Part shown: positions 43,515-51,994 of the stretch, one piece after another
Layout of the letters: the number at the start of each line of letters is the position of its first letter
How positions within the stretch are numbered: the first letter of the stretch is position 1
Assembly: GCA_963778185.1 (NCBI GenBank)
Contig: CAVZTF010000004.1
Span: forward strand, 372,001 to 436,000
Reading direction: 5' to 3'
Source: RPQJ01 sp963778185
GTDB lineage: Bacteria > Pseudomonadota > Gammaproteobacteria > Steroidobacterales > Steroidobacteraceae
Length of the DNA stretch: 64,000 bases
Program-made: the position numbers and the translations under genes
The notes under the pieces: generated by a model
The model's database searches: none
Told to the model about the DNA's origin: nothing
The model's input: only the letters and a program-made list of their open reading frames with translations

Positions 43515-43542
43515 TCGAATGGAGTGTGTGGCGCAATATAAT
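43515..43542 (+). promoter_or_regulatory. Candidate sigma-70 promoter for the Lrp-type regulator
   Basis: A perfect TATAAT lies at 43537-43542 with a weak -35 (TCGAAT, 43515-43520) 16 bases upstream, about 35 bases before the GTG start. The surrounding 25 bases are strikingly AT-rich for this genome (AATATAATTTCAAATAATT), the kind of flexible patch Lrp/AsnC proteins bind, so the same element may serve as operator for this gene and the divergent ald. Confidence 0.5.
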
Positions 43543-43577
43543 TTCAAATAATTCGCTCTCACAGACGGAATCTGCGC

Positions 43578-44042
43578 GTGAAGCTTGACCGCACCGATCG
43601 GACTCTACTCAAGGAACTGCAGCGTGACGGCCGGTTGACCAACCGGGAACTGGCCGAAAGGGTCCACCTGAGCGAGTCGGCTTGCCTGCGGCGCGTGCGC
43701 ACGCTGGAGGAGGCGGGGGTGATCGACCGCTACACCGCCGTGATTAACCAGTCGAAGGTCGGCCTGCCCGGCAACGTGTTCGTGAGCATCACGCTGAACC
43801 GGCAGGAACAGTCGGACCTGGCGGCCTTCGAGGAAGCGGTCCGGCGCGTACCCGAGGTCATGGAGTGCTACCTGATGACGGGGCAGCAGGATTACCTGCT
43901 GCGGGTCGTCGTCTCGGACCCGAGCGACTTCGAGCGCCTGCACAGCCAGCACCTCACGCGGCTGCCCGGTGTGGCCCGGGTACAGTCGAGTTTCGCGCTG
44001 CGATCGGTTCGCGAGAGCGTCGAGCTTCCGGTGCCGGCGTGA
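43578..44042 (+). CDS. Lrp/AsnC family transcriptional regulator
   Basis: A 154-residue Lrp-type regulator. The N-terminal helix-turn-helix (LLKELQRDGRLTNRELAERV, then LSESACLRRVRTLEEAGVI) is followed by the ligand-binding RAM domain (PEVMECYLMTGQQDYLLRVV). It starts at a GTG. Divergence from alanine dehydrogenase makes alanine or a related amino acid the likely effector (compare AldR). The stop overlaps the start of the retropepsin-like gene (TGATG). Confidence 0.92.
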   Translation: MKLDRTDRTLLKELQRDGRLTNRELAERVHLSESACLRRVRTLEEAGVIDRYTAVINQSKVGLPGNVFVSITLNRQEQSDLAAFEEAVRRVPEVMECYLMTGQQDYLLRVVVSDPSDFERLHSQHLTRLPGVARVQSSFALRSVRESVELPVPA

Positions 44043-45097
44043 TGCGAATCCCGGCGTCGCAAGGAATCCTTAGCGCCGCACGGGTGGCACTTGCCTGGCT
44101 CGCCTTGTTTACGGCGGGCGCCTTCGCGCAACTGCCGCCTGCCACCACGGCGCTGCCGCCGGCCGCCGAGCCGTCTCAAGTGCCGGACATCCTGGAGTCC
44201 GAGCCTGCGCCCGAGTTCGCGACGCCCACCACGCTCGATCGCGTCGGGCGCATCGTTGCGCCGGTTTACATCAACGGTCGCGGACCGTTCCGCTTCATTC
44301 TCGACACCGGCGCGAACCGCTCGGCCATGTCGGCGGCAACCGCCGAGGCGCTCGGGATCGCGCCGCAGGACAACGACCAGGTCAGCGTGCACGGCATCAC
44401 CGGCTCGGCGACGCTGCCCGTGGTGGCGGTGACCCACTTCCGTGTCGGCGAGTTGATGTTCGAGAACCAGCGCCTGCCGGTGCTGCCCTCGCCAGTGTTC
44501 GCCGGGGCCGACGGAATTCTCGGCATCGACAGCCTGCAGCAGGCCCGCATCGAGGTCGATTTCGAGCTTGATCGCGTGACGATCAGCCGGTCGAACGGTC
44601 GTCGGGCCCCGGTGGGATACCTGGTCGTACCGGCGAGCCTCAAGCACGGCGGCCTGCTGCTGGTGAAGGGCCGGGTCGGGAGCGTGGCGGTCAAGGCCAT
44701 CCTCGATACGGGCGCAGAGAGCAGTCTCGGCAACGAGGCGCTGCGCGATGCGCTGTTCTTGAAGGCTCGCCGCCCACAGGAGACGGTCGATACGACGGTG
44801 TTCGGTGCCACGCCGCAGATCGCACAGGGCGTCTCGTTCGTTGCGCCGAACGTCGACATCGGCGGCGCCCGCATCACGGATCTCGTCGTCACCTTCGGGG
44901 ACCTTCATGTGTTCAACATCTGGTCCCTGACGGAGGAGCCCGCCCTGTTGATCGGCATGGACCTGCTCGGCACAGTGCCGCGCTTCGTGGTCGATTACCG
45001 GCGGCGCGAATTCCAGTTCAAGCCACCCGGCCCCAGGCAGCCAGCCACCCGCCTGTGCGGAGACAGGAAGTGCCAGACGCGGATTCCGCCGTCATAG
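44042..45097 (+). CDS. Two-lobed retropepsin-like aspartic protease, exported
   Basis: A 351-residue protein with a signal peptide (ALAWLALFTAGAFA) and two copies of the retropepsin catalytic signature: FILDTGANRS near residue 83 and AILDTGAESS near residue 224. Each is followed by the flap-like and Ile/Leu-Gly strand typical of a half-protease (GADGILGID; LLIGMDLLG). Such a chain could form a single-chain pseudo-dimer, as pepsins do. Substrate unknown. Its 3' end overlaps the convergent sulfotransferase gene by six bases. Confidence 0.85.
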   Translation: MRIPASQGILSAARVALAWLALFTAGAFAQLPPATTALPPAAEPSQVPDILESEPAPEFATPTTLDRVGRIVAPVYINGRGPFRFILDTGANRSAMSAATAEALGIAPQDNDQVSVHGITGSATLPVVAVTHFRVGELMFENQRLPVLPSPVFAGADGILGIDSLQQARIEVDFELDRVTISRSNGRRAPVGYLVVPASLKHGGLLLVKGRVGSVAVKAILDTGAESSLGNEALRDALFLKARRPQETVDTTVFGATPQIAQGVSFVAPNVDIGGARITDLVVTFGDLHVFNIWSLTEEPALLIGMDLLGTVPRFVVDYRRREFQFKPPGPRQPATRLCGDRKCQTRIPPS

Positions 45098-46672
45098 GGC
45101 ATCGATGGCGATGCCTGCGTTTTCCAGGAAGTGTCGCAGCGGTTGCAACTGCCGTTCGAAGTGTTTCCAGCGCTGCACCGAGCGGGTGTGAACCTTCTCG
45201 CGCACCTGCACCGAGCTGGCAGTGGCGCTGGCGGCTTCGTTCCGGTCGAACGCGAGGCAGGCCGGCTCGAAGTCGAGCCCCAGCCGCTCCAGCAGCCTGC
45301 GCGTCTGGCCTTCCTGGTCGCTCACCAACGCCTCGTAATCGACCTCCACCAGTCGCTCGCCCAGCCGTGAGCGCCAGTGCCTGGCGAGCCTGTCGTAGGC
45401 CACGTAGTAGCGGCCGACGTTTTCCAGCGTGTAGGCGTAGCGGAAGAAAGACTGCTTGTACATGGCGAAGCAGGCGTCCATCGGATGGCGCCGCAGGTGC
45501 ACGAGGCGGGCCTGCGGGCAGGCCTTGGCGATGAAGCCGAGGTACAGGAAATTCTCGGGAAACTTGTCGATGAAAAACGGTGCCTTGCCGAGCCGGTAGC
45601 GCACCGCATTGAGGTAACCATCGGCCACGAGGTCGATGTCCTGCCGCGCCGCTGCCTCGATCATGGCCGGAGTCATGCTCTCGACGCCGGGCACGCCGCT
45701 GACCTGTCGCAACACCATCTGCAGGAACTGCGTCTCGCCGAGGCTCTCCACCTGCGAGTGGCTGGCAAGGATGCGCTCGGTCAACGTCGTGCCGGTGCGG
45801 GGCAGGCCCACGATGAAGATGGGCGTCTTGCCGGTCACCTCGGTCACCACGCGCGCGGGCCCGGCCGCGAGCCAGGCGGCGCTACAGACCTCGATGATCC
45901 GCTCGATCAGCGCGACGTCCTCGGCGACGTCGTAGTTGGACACGCTCGTGGCCGCATCGCCGGCCATCTTGTAGTACTCGAACGCCTCGTCCCACTGCTC
46001 GAGGTCCTCGAGTTCCTTGCCGAGCGCGTAGTACAGGAAGATGTTCTTCTCGGGCGGCAGCCGGGTTGCGCGCAGCACGGTCTTCATCTGCTCGACGTGG
46101 GTCGTGTCGCGGGCGCGCGCGAGGCGCGCGAGGTGGTAATGGTTGCGCTGGTGGGCCGGTGTGCGCTCGAGCAGCTTGAGGTAGAGCGCGCGGGCCTCGT
46201 CGATCTTGCCGAGGTAGACGCTGCAGGCGGCGAGGTTGGCCTCGAACAGCGGCACCCCCGGCTGCAGCTCGTTGGCTCGGTGATGCAGGGGCCAGGCGCG
46301 TTCGTGCATTCCCAGCATTGACCAGGTGAGACCGGCGAGGTTGAGGTAGCGCGGACTGTTTCCCAGGCTGGGCTCGTATCGCTCGAGCAGCGCCCGAGCC
46401 TCGGCATGCCGGAACGACCGGCTGCATTCGTCCGCCAGCTCGACGGCCGCGTCGTAGCGCGCGGGATCCAGCTCGAGGGCCCGCGCGAACGCCTCGGCAG
46501 CCCGGACGGGCCGGTTGGCAGCCTTCTCGCTGAGCCCGGCGAGGAAGTGTCCCTCCGCGCTGCCCGCGTCGCGCCTGAGGATCTCATCGGCGCAGGACTT
46601 CACGGTCGCCCAGTCCTTCTTCTGGACGGCGCTTCGTGCGTTGACGCTCAGCCGTTCGAGATCTGGCTTCAC
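45092..46672 (-). CDS. TPR-sulfotransferase protein 1
   Basis: A 526-residue protein: N-terminal tetratricopeptide repeats (residues ~20-240, with AAEAFARALELDPARYDAA and YYALGKELEDLEQWDEAFEY) and a C-terminal sulfotransferase domain. The PAPS 5'-phosphosulfate loop is FIVGLPRTGTTLTERIL and the 3'-phosphate segment LVHLRRHPMDAC. It would transfer sulfate from PAPS to an unknown acceptor, possibly a protein presented by the TPR. Tandem with a near-identical gene; the central part is almost identical, whereas residues ~92-135 and ~365-420 diverge. Confidence 0.92.
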   Translation of the reverse strand: MKPDLERLSVNARSAVQKKDWATVKSCADEILRRDAGSAEGHFLAGLSEKAANRPVRAAEAFARALELDPARYDAAVELADECSRSFRHAEARALLERYEPSLGNSPRYLNLAGLTWSMLGMHERAWPLHHRANELQPGVPLFEANLAACSVYLGKIDEARALYLKLLERTPAHQRNHYHLARLARARDTTHVEQMKTVLRATRLPPEKNIFLYYALGKELEDLEQWDEAFEYYKMAGDAATSVSNYDVAEDVALIERIIEVCSAAWLAAGPARVVTEVTGKTPIFIVGLPRTGTTLTERILASHSQVESLGETQFLQMVLRQVSGVPGVESMTPAMIEAAARQDIDLVADGYLNAVRYRLGKAPFFIDKFPENFLYLGFIAKACPQARLVHLRRHPMDACFAMYKQSFFRYAYTLENVGRYYVAYDRLARHWRSRLGERLVEVDYEALVSDQEGQTRRLLERLGLDFEPACLAFDRNEAASATASSVQVREKVHTRSVQRWKHFERQLQPLRHFLENAGIAIDAL

Positions 46673-46711
46673 GGGCGTGGAAGGCGCTGGAACCGCATGA
46701 ACCGGCCAGCC

Positions 46712-48295
46712 TCAGCCCGCCTCGATGCCGGCCGCCTCGAGCATCTCGCGCAGCGGCCGCAACTGTCGCTCGAAGTGTTTCCAGCGCTGCACCGAGCGGG
46801 TGTGAACCTTCTCGCGTACCTGCACCGAGCTGGCAGTGGCGCTGGCGGCCTCGTTCCGGTCGAACTCCAGGCAGGCCGGCTCGAAGTCGAGCCCCAGCCG
46901 CTCCAGCAGCCTGCGCGTCTGGCCTTCCTGGTCGCTCACCAACGCCTCGTAATCGACCTCCACCAGTCGCTCGCCGAGCAGTGAACGCCAATGCCGTGCC
47001 AGGCGGTCATGCGCGACGTAGTAGGCACCCAGTCCCTCGAGGCTATAGGAGAACTTGTACGCCCAGGTGAAGACCTGCTTGTACATGGAGAAGCAGGCAT
47101 CCATCGGATGGCGCCGCAGGTGGACGAGGCGGGCCTGCGGATAAGCTTTCGCGATGAAGCCGAGGTACAGGAAGTTGAACGGCAGCTTCTCGACGAAGCA
47201 GGGGGCTACGCCGAGCCGGTAGCGCACCGCATTGAGGTAACCATCGGCCACGAGGCCGATGTCCTGCCGCGCCGCCGCCTCGATCATGGCCGGAGTCATG
47301 CTCTCGACGTCGGGCACACCGCTGACCTGCCGCAACACCATCTGCAGGAACTCCGTCTCGCCGAGGCTCTCCACCTGCGAGTGGCTGGCAAGGATGCGCT
47401 CGGTCAACGTCGTGCCGGTGCGGGGCAGGCCCACGATGAAGATGGGCGTCTTGCCGGACACCTCGGTCACCACGCGCGCGGGCCCGGCCGCGAGCCAGGC
47501 AGCGTTGCAGACCTCGATGATCCGCTCGATCAGCGCGACGTCCTCGGCGACGTCGTAGTTGGACACGCTCGTGGCCGCATCGCCGGCCATCTTGTAGTAC
47601 TCGAACGCCTCGTCCCACTGCTCGAGGTCCTCGAGTTCCTTGCCGAGCGCGTAGTACAGGAAGATGTTCTTCTCGGGCGGCAGCCGGGTTGCGCGCAGCA
47701 CGGTCTTCATCTGCTCGACGTGGGTCGTGTCGCGGGCGCGCGCGAGGCGCGCGAGGTGGTAGTGATTGCGCTGGTGGGTCGGGGTGCGCTCGAGCAGCTT
47801 GAGGTAGAGCGCCCGGGCCTCGTCGATCTTGCCGAGGTAGACGCTGCAGGCGGCGAGGTTGGCCTCGAACAGCGGTACCCCCGGCTGCAGCTCGTTGGCG
47901 CGCCGGTACAGTGGCCAGGCGCGTTCGGACAGGCCGATGTGCGTGTAGACGGTCCCGGCCAGGTCGAGGTAGCGCGGGCTGTTGGCCAGCGCGTCCTCGT
48001 AGCGGCCCAGCAAGGCCGCGGCCTCGCCGTTGCGGCGCCCGATGGCGTGCTGGTCCGCCAGCTCGACGGCCGCGTCGTAGCGCGCGGGATCCAGCTCGAG
48101 GGCCCGCGCGAACGCCTCGGCAGCACGGATGGGCCGGTTGGCAGCTTTCTCGGTGAGCCCGGCGAGGAAGTGCCCCTCCGCGCTGTGCGCATCGCGCCTG
48201 AGGATCTCGTCGACGCAGGACTTCACGGCCGCCCAGTTGCGCGCCTGCACGGCGCGCCGGGCGGTGGCGCTGAAGGTTGCCAGGTCGTCAGTCAT
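46712..48295 (-). CDS. TPR-sulfotransferase protein 2
   Basis: A 527-residue paralogue of the preceding gene with the same TPR and sulfotransferase domains and the same PAPS loop VGLPRTGTTL. It starts at MTDDLATFSATARRAV; a farther ATG would cross the upstream terminator. The gene begins 22 bases after an intrinsic terminator that follows the TonB receptor gene, and leaves little room for its own promoter, so it may depend on read-through or on a promoter inside the receptor gene. Confidence 0.92.
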   Translation of the reverse strand: MTDDLATFSATARRAVQARNWAAVKSCVDEILRRDAHSAEGHFLAGLTEKAANRPIRAAEAFARALELDPARYDAAVELADQHAIGRRNGEAAALLGRYEDALANSPRYLDLAGTVYTHIGLSERAWPLYRRANELQPGVPLFEANLAACSVYLGKIDEARALYLKLLERTPTHQRNHYHLARLARARDTTHVEQMKTVLRATRLPPEKNIFLYYALGKELEDLEQWDEAFEYYKMAGDAATSVSNYDVAEDVALIERIIEVCNAAWLAAGPARVVTEVSGKTPIFIVGLPRTGTTLTERILASHSQVESLGETEFLQMVLRQVSGVPDVESMTPAMIEAAARQDIGLVADGYLNAVRYRLGVAPCFVEKLPFNFLYLGFIAKAYPQARLVHLRRHPMDACFSMYKQVFTWAYKFSYSLEGLGAYYVAHDRLARHWRSLLGERLVEVDYEALVSDQEGQTRRLLERLGLDFEPACLEFDRNEAASATASSVQVREKVHTRSVQRWKHFERQLRPLREMLEAAGIEAG

Positions 48296-48316
48296 GCTGC
48301 AGGCATATTCTGCGAC

Positions 48317-48346
48317 AAAAAAAGAGGGCCGCACGAGGCGGCCCTC
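48317..48346 (-). terminator. Intrinsic terminator after TonB receptor 1
   Basis: On the minus strand GAGGGCCGC pairs with GCGGCCCTC around a 5-base loop and is followed by seven T. It begins 24 bases past the receptor stop and ends 22 bases before the sulfotransferase start. Confidence 0.9.
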
Positions 48347-48369
48347 CAAGCTTAGCGAAAAGGAGGTCT

Positions 48370-51195
48370 TTAATCGAAGTTATACTGCAGCCGGACGTAG
48401 TAGCCCCGGCCCATGGTGCGGTACGTCGACGGGTCCGTCGTGGCGTTGAAGCCGATCTCGATGAACGGCGGCTCTTCGTCCGTGATGTTCGTGACGCCCG
48501 CCTGCAGCTTCAGCCCGTAGTCGAACTCGTAGCCCGCCACGAAATCGTGGTAGAGCTGCGAGTCGATCTTCTGAATGTACGAGCCGTCGGGCTGGTTGCC
48601 CGTGCCGCAGTTGCAGAACGTATCGGCATCGAGGCTGCTGATGTACTCGCCGAGGTAGGTGAGTGTCAGCGCATTCCAGTTCCACGCGACCGAGTAGTTC
48701 GCCTTGTCCTCGGCATACGCGCCGCCGTCCTGCGCCGTCGGGTCGGTGAACCGGCCGGACAGGTCATCCACCGGGGCGCCCTTGAACCCCTGCTTGGTCC
48801 GCTCCAGCAGGTGCGACAGGATGAACCCGAACTCGAACTCACCGACGCTCGTCGGCAGGGCGTAGCGCAGCTCGAGGTCGACGCCCTCCGCGCCCTGCGT
48901 GGCGAGGTTGAGGGTATCGTCGATGACGCGCGTGATCTCGTAGTCGGCATTGCGCGTGACCAGTGAGCAGAACGTCGGATTCTCGTCCTCATAGCACGCA
49001 TTGAGGATGTACTGGATGCCGTACGAGCTGATCGCATCCTCGAGGTCGATCTTCCAGTAGTCCAGGGTGGTGGTCAGGCCGAAGTCCGGGGTCCAGACCA
49101 GGCCCACCGTATAGGTTTCGCCGCTCTCCGGGCTGAGGTCGGGATTGCCTGAGAGCACCGTCAGTACCTGGGCATCCGGCTGCTGGCTCTCCTGGTCGCA
49201 GCCCGGGGCCGGCACCGGATTGTTTGCCGTGACGTTACAGGGATCCGAGAAGGTCGGGAAGTTGTCTGCCCGTCCTGCATAGAGATCGCTGATGGTCGGT
49301 GCGCGGAAGACCGTGCCCGCCGTGCCGCGGAACTTCAGGTTGGTGATCGGCGTGAAGTCGAAGCCGACTTGCCACGTGCTCTCGGCGTCATCGAGTTCGT
49401 TGTAATCGTCATAGCGCGCGCTGAGAGTCAGGTTCAACGACTGCGTGCCGTTGTTGAACACCGGCGCCAGGAATTCCACCGCTGCCGACGCGGCCGTGAG
49501 CGACCCGTCGGTGCCCTCGCCCTTGTTGCCGGTCACGTCGAACGTCGACTTGCCGGAATCGGGGGAGTAGGTGTACTCCTGCCGGTAGTAGCCCATGCTG
49601 AAGGCCCACCCCAGGTCGCCGCCCGGCAGTGCGAAGGCCTTGCCGGTGATGCTGGCGTCGAGCTGCTGCATCTCCGACCGCTGGTTGTCCGTCAGGTCGG
49701 CGTTGATGTAGCGGTACATCTCCGGCGTCACCGAGCCCGGTCCGCCGAACAGGTTGAGCGGTACGCAGCCCGGGATGATGCTGGTCGGGTCGGCGATGTT
49801 GCGATAGCACTCGGGCGTGCCGTCGTCGTCGAGGTCGGCCGATGGCCCGAGCGCGTTGAAGAGCTTCGCCCCGGAGTACTGGCCCTTGTCGCGGTCGGTC
49901 TGGTCGCGCCAGCCGGCGTTGTAGGTGACCTTCCAGTCGTATGCCTCGCGGAACGTGCCGAGCAGCGAGGCTGCAAACTGGTACTGCGTCACCTCCTGGT
50001 CGAAGGTGCGGTCCTGCTCGCTCATGCGGCGACGCACGCGCGTGACTGGTTCCGGCAGGAAGCCGGCCGCCGTCGCGGCCTGCACCAGATAGTAGTTGTC
50101 GGCGGAAATGCCGTTGAGGATCTCGCCAGCCGAGTTGACCACCGTGTGGCCGGGATCGAGGAACGGTCCGGTGTCGAGGGGCGTGGGCGCCAGGAACTGC
50201 TGGGATTCGCGGAAGTTGCCGCGGAAGGAGGCCTCAGCACGCACGGTGTCCGTCAGTTCGAACGAGCCCTCGGCAAAGAGGTTCGTCTTCTGGTACGGGG
50301 TCTGGATGTAGTTGACCGGCGCATAGTTGTACGTGCGCCCGTCATACTCGACGATGCCGTTGCCGTCCGGGTTCATCCAGTCGCCCTGGGTGTCGAAGGT
50401 CAGACGGCTTTCCTCGATGCGCGACGAGCCGAGCACGTAGCAGCCGCCCTGCGGCGTGCCATCGTACGGCCTCGTGGGATGCTTTTCGCAGCCTTCGGGA
50501 TAGATGTAATAGGTGTTCTGGAAGTAATCCCACGGCGCGTCTGACTGGAACGCATCTTCCTGGTCGACGTACTCGGCGCCGAACACGAAGCTGCCTTTGT
50601 CGTGCGACTTGCCGAAGATCACGCCGATCGTGTCCTGCCGGCCGCTGTCCATGTCGAAGTAGTCGGCGGACTGTGCGCTGAACTCGACGCCGTCGAAGGT
50701 CTTGCGCGTGAGCACGTTCACGACGCCCGCGACCGCATCGGCGCCGTACACCGCCGAGGCGCCGTTCTTCAGCACCTCGAGGCGCTCGATCATGATGCCG
50801 GGGATGGTCTGCCAGTCGCCGCCGTCGACCGTACGCAGGCCGTTGACCAGGGTCACCGTGCGATCGACGCCCATGCCGCGCAGGTCGATCTGCACCGAGC
50901 CGTCGCCGCCGTTGTTCGTGGTCGTGCCGATTGGCGATCCGGACATGGACGGCGTGCGCTGCACCAGGTCGCCGATGTCCGTGATGCCTGTCGACGCAAT
51001 GCTTTCACGGTCGATCACGGTGATCGGGCTGGCAGCTTCGAGGTCCGGTCGCGCGATGCGCGAACCGGTGACGACGATCTGTTCCAGTTCTTCGGTCGCC
51101 TGGGCGGCGACACCCGAGCCGTACAGCCCGGTTACTGTCGTGCCGGTCGCCAGCAGTGCGAGGCGCACTGCTCGTGCAACGTTTCGATTGGCCAT
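48370..51195 (-). CDS. TonB-dependent outer-membrane receptor 1
   Basis: A 941-residue TonB-dependent receptor. Start MANRNVARAVRLAL is chosen because GGAGG lies six bases before that ATG, while an ATG two codons upstream directly abuts the ribosome site. Signal peptide, a TonB-box-like EELEQIVVTGSRI, plug domain (VEVLKNGASAVYGADAVAGVVN-like sequence) and a 22-strand barrel follow, ending RLQYNFD, with one residue after the usual final Phe. Ligand unknown. The N-terminal signature is shared with receptor 2, and the promoter regions match. Confidence 0.94.
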   Translation of the reverse strand: MANRNVARAVRLALLATGTTVTGLYGSGVAAQATEELEQIVVTGSRIARPDLEAASPITVIDRESIASTGITDIGDLVQRTPSMSGSPIGTTTNNGGDGSVQIDLRGMGVDRTVTLVNGLRTVDGGDWQTIPGIMIERLEVLKNGASAVYGADAVAGVVNVLTRKTFDGVEFSAQSADYFDMDSGRQDTIGVIFGKSHDKGSFVFGAEYVDQEDAFQSDAPWDYFQNTYYIYPEGCEKHPTRPYDGTPQGGCYVLGSSRIEESRLTFDTQGDWMNPDGNGIVEYDGRTYNYAPVNYIQTPYQKTNLFAEGSFELTDTVRAEASFRGNFRESQQFLAPTPLDTGPFLDPGHTVVNSAGEILNGISADNYYLVQAATAAGFLPEPVTRVRRRMSEQDRTFDQEVTQYQFAASLLGTFREAYDWKVTYNAGWRDQTDRDKGQYSGAKLFNALGPSADLDDDGTPECYRNIADPTSIIPGCVPLNLFGGPGSVTPEMYRYINADLTDNQRSEMQQLDASITGKAFALPGGDLGWAFSMGYYRQEYTYSPDSGKSTFDVTGNKGEGTDGSLTAASAAVEFLAPVFNNGTQSLNLTLSARYDDYNELDDAESTWQVGFDFTPITNLKFRGTAGTVFRAPTISDLYAGRADNFPTFSDPCNVTANNPVPAPGCDQESQQPDAQVLTVLSGNPDLSPESGETYTVGLVWTPDFGLTTTLDYWKIDLEDAISSYGIQYILNACYEDENPTFCSLVTRNADYEITRVIDDTLNLATQGAEGVDLELRYALPTSVGEFEFGFILSHLLERTKQGFKGAPVDDLSGRFTDPTAQDGGAYAEDKANYSVAWNWNALTLTYLGEYISSLDADTFCNCGTGNQPDGSYIQKIDSQLYHDFVAGYEFDYGLKLQAGVTNITDEEPPFIEIGFNATTDPSTYRTMGRGYYVRLQYNFD

Positions 51196-51327
51196 CTTCA
51201 TCCTCCAACTGAGGTTCTTGCTGATACCGCCACAGATCGGTCGAGGCCTGCCCCGGAATTCACCTCCGTTCGCTCGGTGCCTCGATGATCTGCGGCACGA
51301 ATCGCGTTCCGATGACGCGTTGCCGGC

Positions 51328-51378
51328 ATGCTACACATGCAAAGCCGCGGAGGGAAGCCGTGTTGCAGATGGGCAACA
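51328..51378 (-). promoter_or_regulatory. Promoter and operator of TonB receptor 1
   Basis: Read on the plus strand: ATGCTACA at 51328-51335 (TAGCAT -10 on the minus strand), 18 bases between ATGCTA and GGGAAGCC at 51352-51359, then an inverted repeat TGTTG-N8-CAACA at 51361-51378 (actually GTGTTGC-N6-GCAACAC). The same blocks with the same spacing occur before receptor 2. A ~130-base leader separates it from the start codon. Confidence 0.6.
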
Positions 51379-51461
51379 CCCCGCGCTGCGCCTGGTGCGG
51401 GCACCGCGGTTGCGCCCTCATAATCCGGCCACCGTTTCACGTTCGAGGAGTCCGCGTCCCC

Positions 51462-51920
51462 ATGCCGCGCTTTACGACCACCACGCTCGCATGCCTCGTT
51501 GTCGCCTCCTGCGCCACGAGCGCCAGCACAGCCGATGACTTGAGCACCTGCGCCGGGTTCGAAGACGACTCGGCGAGGCTTGCATGCTACGACGGACTGG
51601 CGGGCCGACCCCGGCCGGACATGCCGAAGGCCGTTGCCGACTTCGGCGTTACGGAGCAGCTCAAACGGGAGCGCGATCCGGAAACGTGGATTGCGGCCCG
51701 GCCCGAGAGCGTCACTCGCACCGTCAAGTCCGTGGGGCGCAATGCGTCGGATCGACTCGTCGTGACGCTCGAGGATGGACAGGTCTGGTTGCAGACCGAG
51801 ACGAAGTCGCACGTGCCGGTTCGGCCAGGCGATGTCGTGGTCATCAAGCGCGCGGCCATGGGGACATTCATGTTGCTGACGCCAAGCAGCGTGGCGACCC
51901 GCGTGCGTCGCGTCCAGTAA
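51462..51920 (+). CDS. Small exported hypothetical protein
   Basis: A 152-residue protein with a signal peptide ending in a possible lipobox (VVASC). After it comes LSTCAGFEDDSARLACYDGL, the C-x-x-x-x-D-x-x-R-L-x-C-Y-D pattern found in several uncharacterised exported proteobacterial proteins; the two Cys could form a disulfide. The C-terminal half is beta-rich (VTLEDGQVWLQTE, GDVVVIKRAAMGTF), suggesting an OB-like barrel. Function unknown. Divergent from TonB receptor 1, so it may share the operator at 51361-51378. Confidence 0.75.
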   Translation: MPRFTTTTLACLVVASCATSASTADDLSTCAGFEDDSARLACYDGLAGRPRPDMPKAVADFGVTEQLKRERDPETWIAARPESVTRTVKSVGRNASDRLVVTLEDGQVWLQTETKSHVPVRPGDVVVIKRAAMGTFMLLTPSSVATRVRRVQ

Positions 51921-51937
51921 CCCGCGGGGCGGCGCGC

Positions 51938-51967
51938 AAAAAAAACGGCGGGGCCGAAGCCCCGCCG
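51938..51967 (-). terminator. Intrinsic terminator after TonB receptor 2
   Basis: On the minus strand CGGCGGGGC pairs with GCCCCGCCG across a TTCG tetraloop, followed by eight T. It lies 27 bases past the receptor 2 stop and just after the stop of the convergent small gene. Confidence 0.92.
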
Positions 51968-51994
51968 TCGTTAGGTCATTTCGACCTGGTCAGG

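Larger units (their letters stand above)
45092..48295 (-). repeat. Tandem direct duplication of the TPR-sulfotransferase gene
   Basis: Two ~1.6-kb units (45092-46672 and 46712-48295) lie head to tail. The stretches 45590-46270 and 47215-47890 are almost identical at base level, including third codon positions, while the segments 46270-46430/47890-48060 and 45345-45590/46970-47215 are clearly divergent. This mosaic implies recent duplication or gene conversion. Confidence 0.85.
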
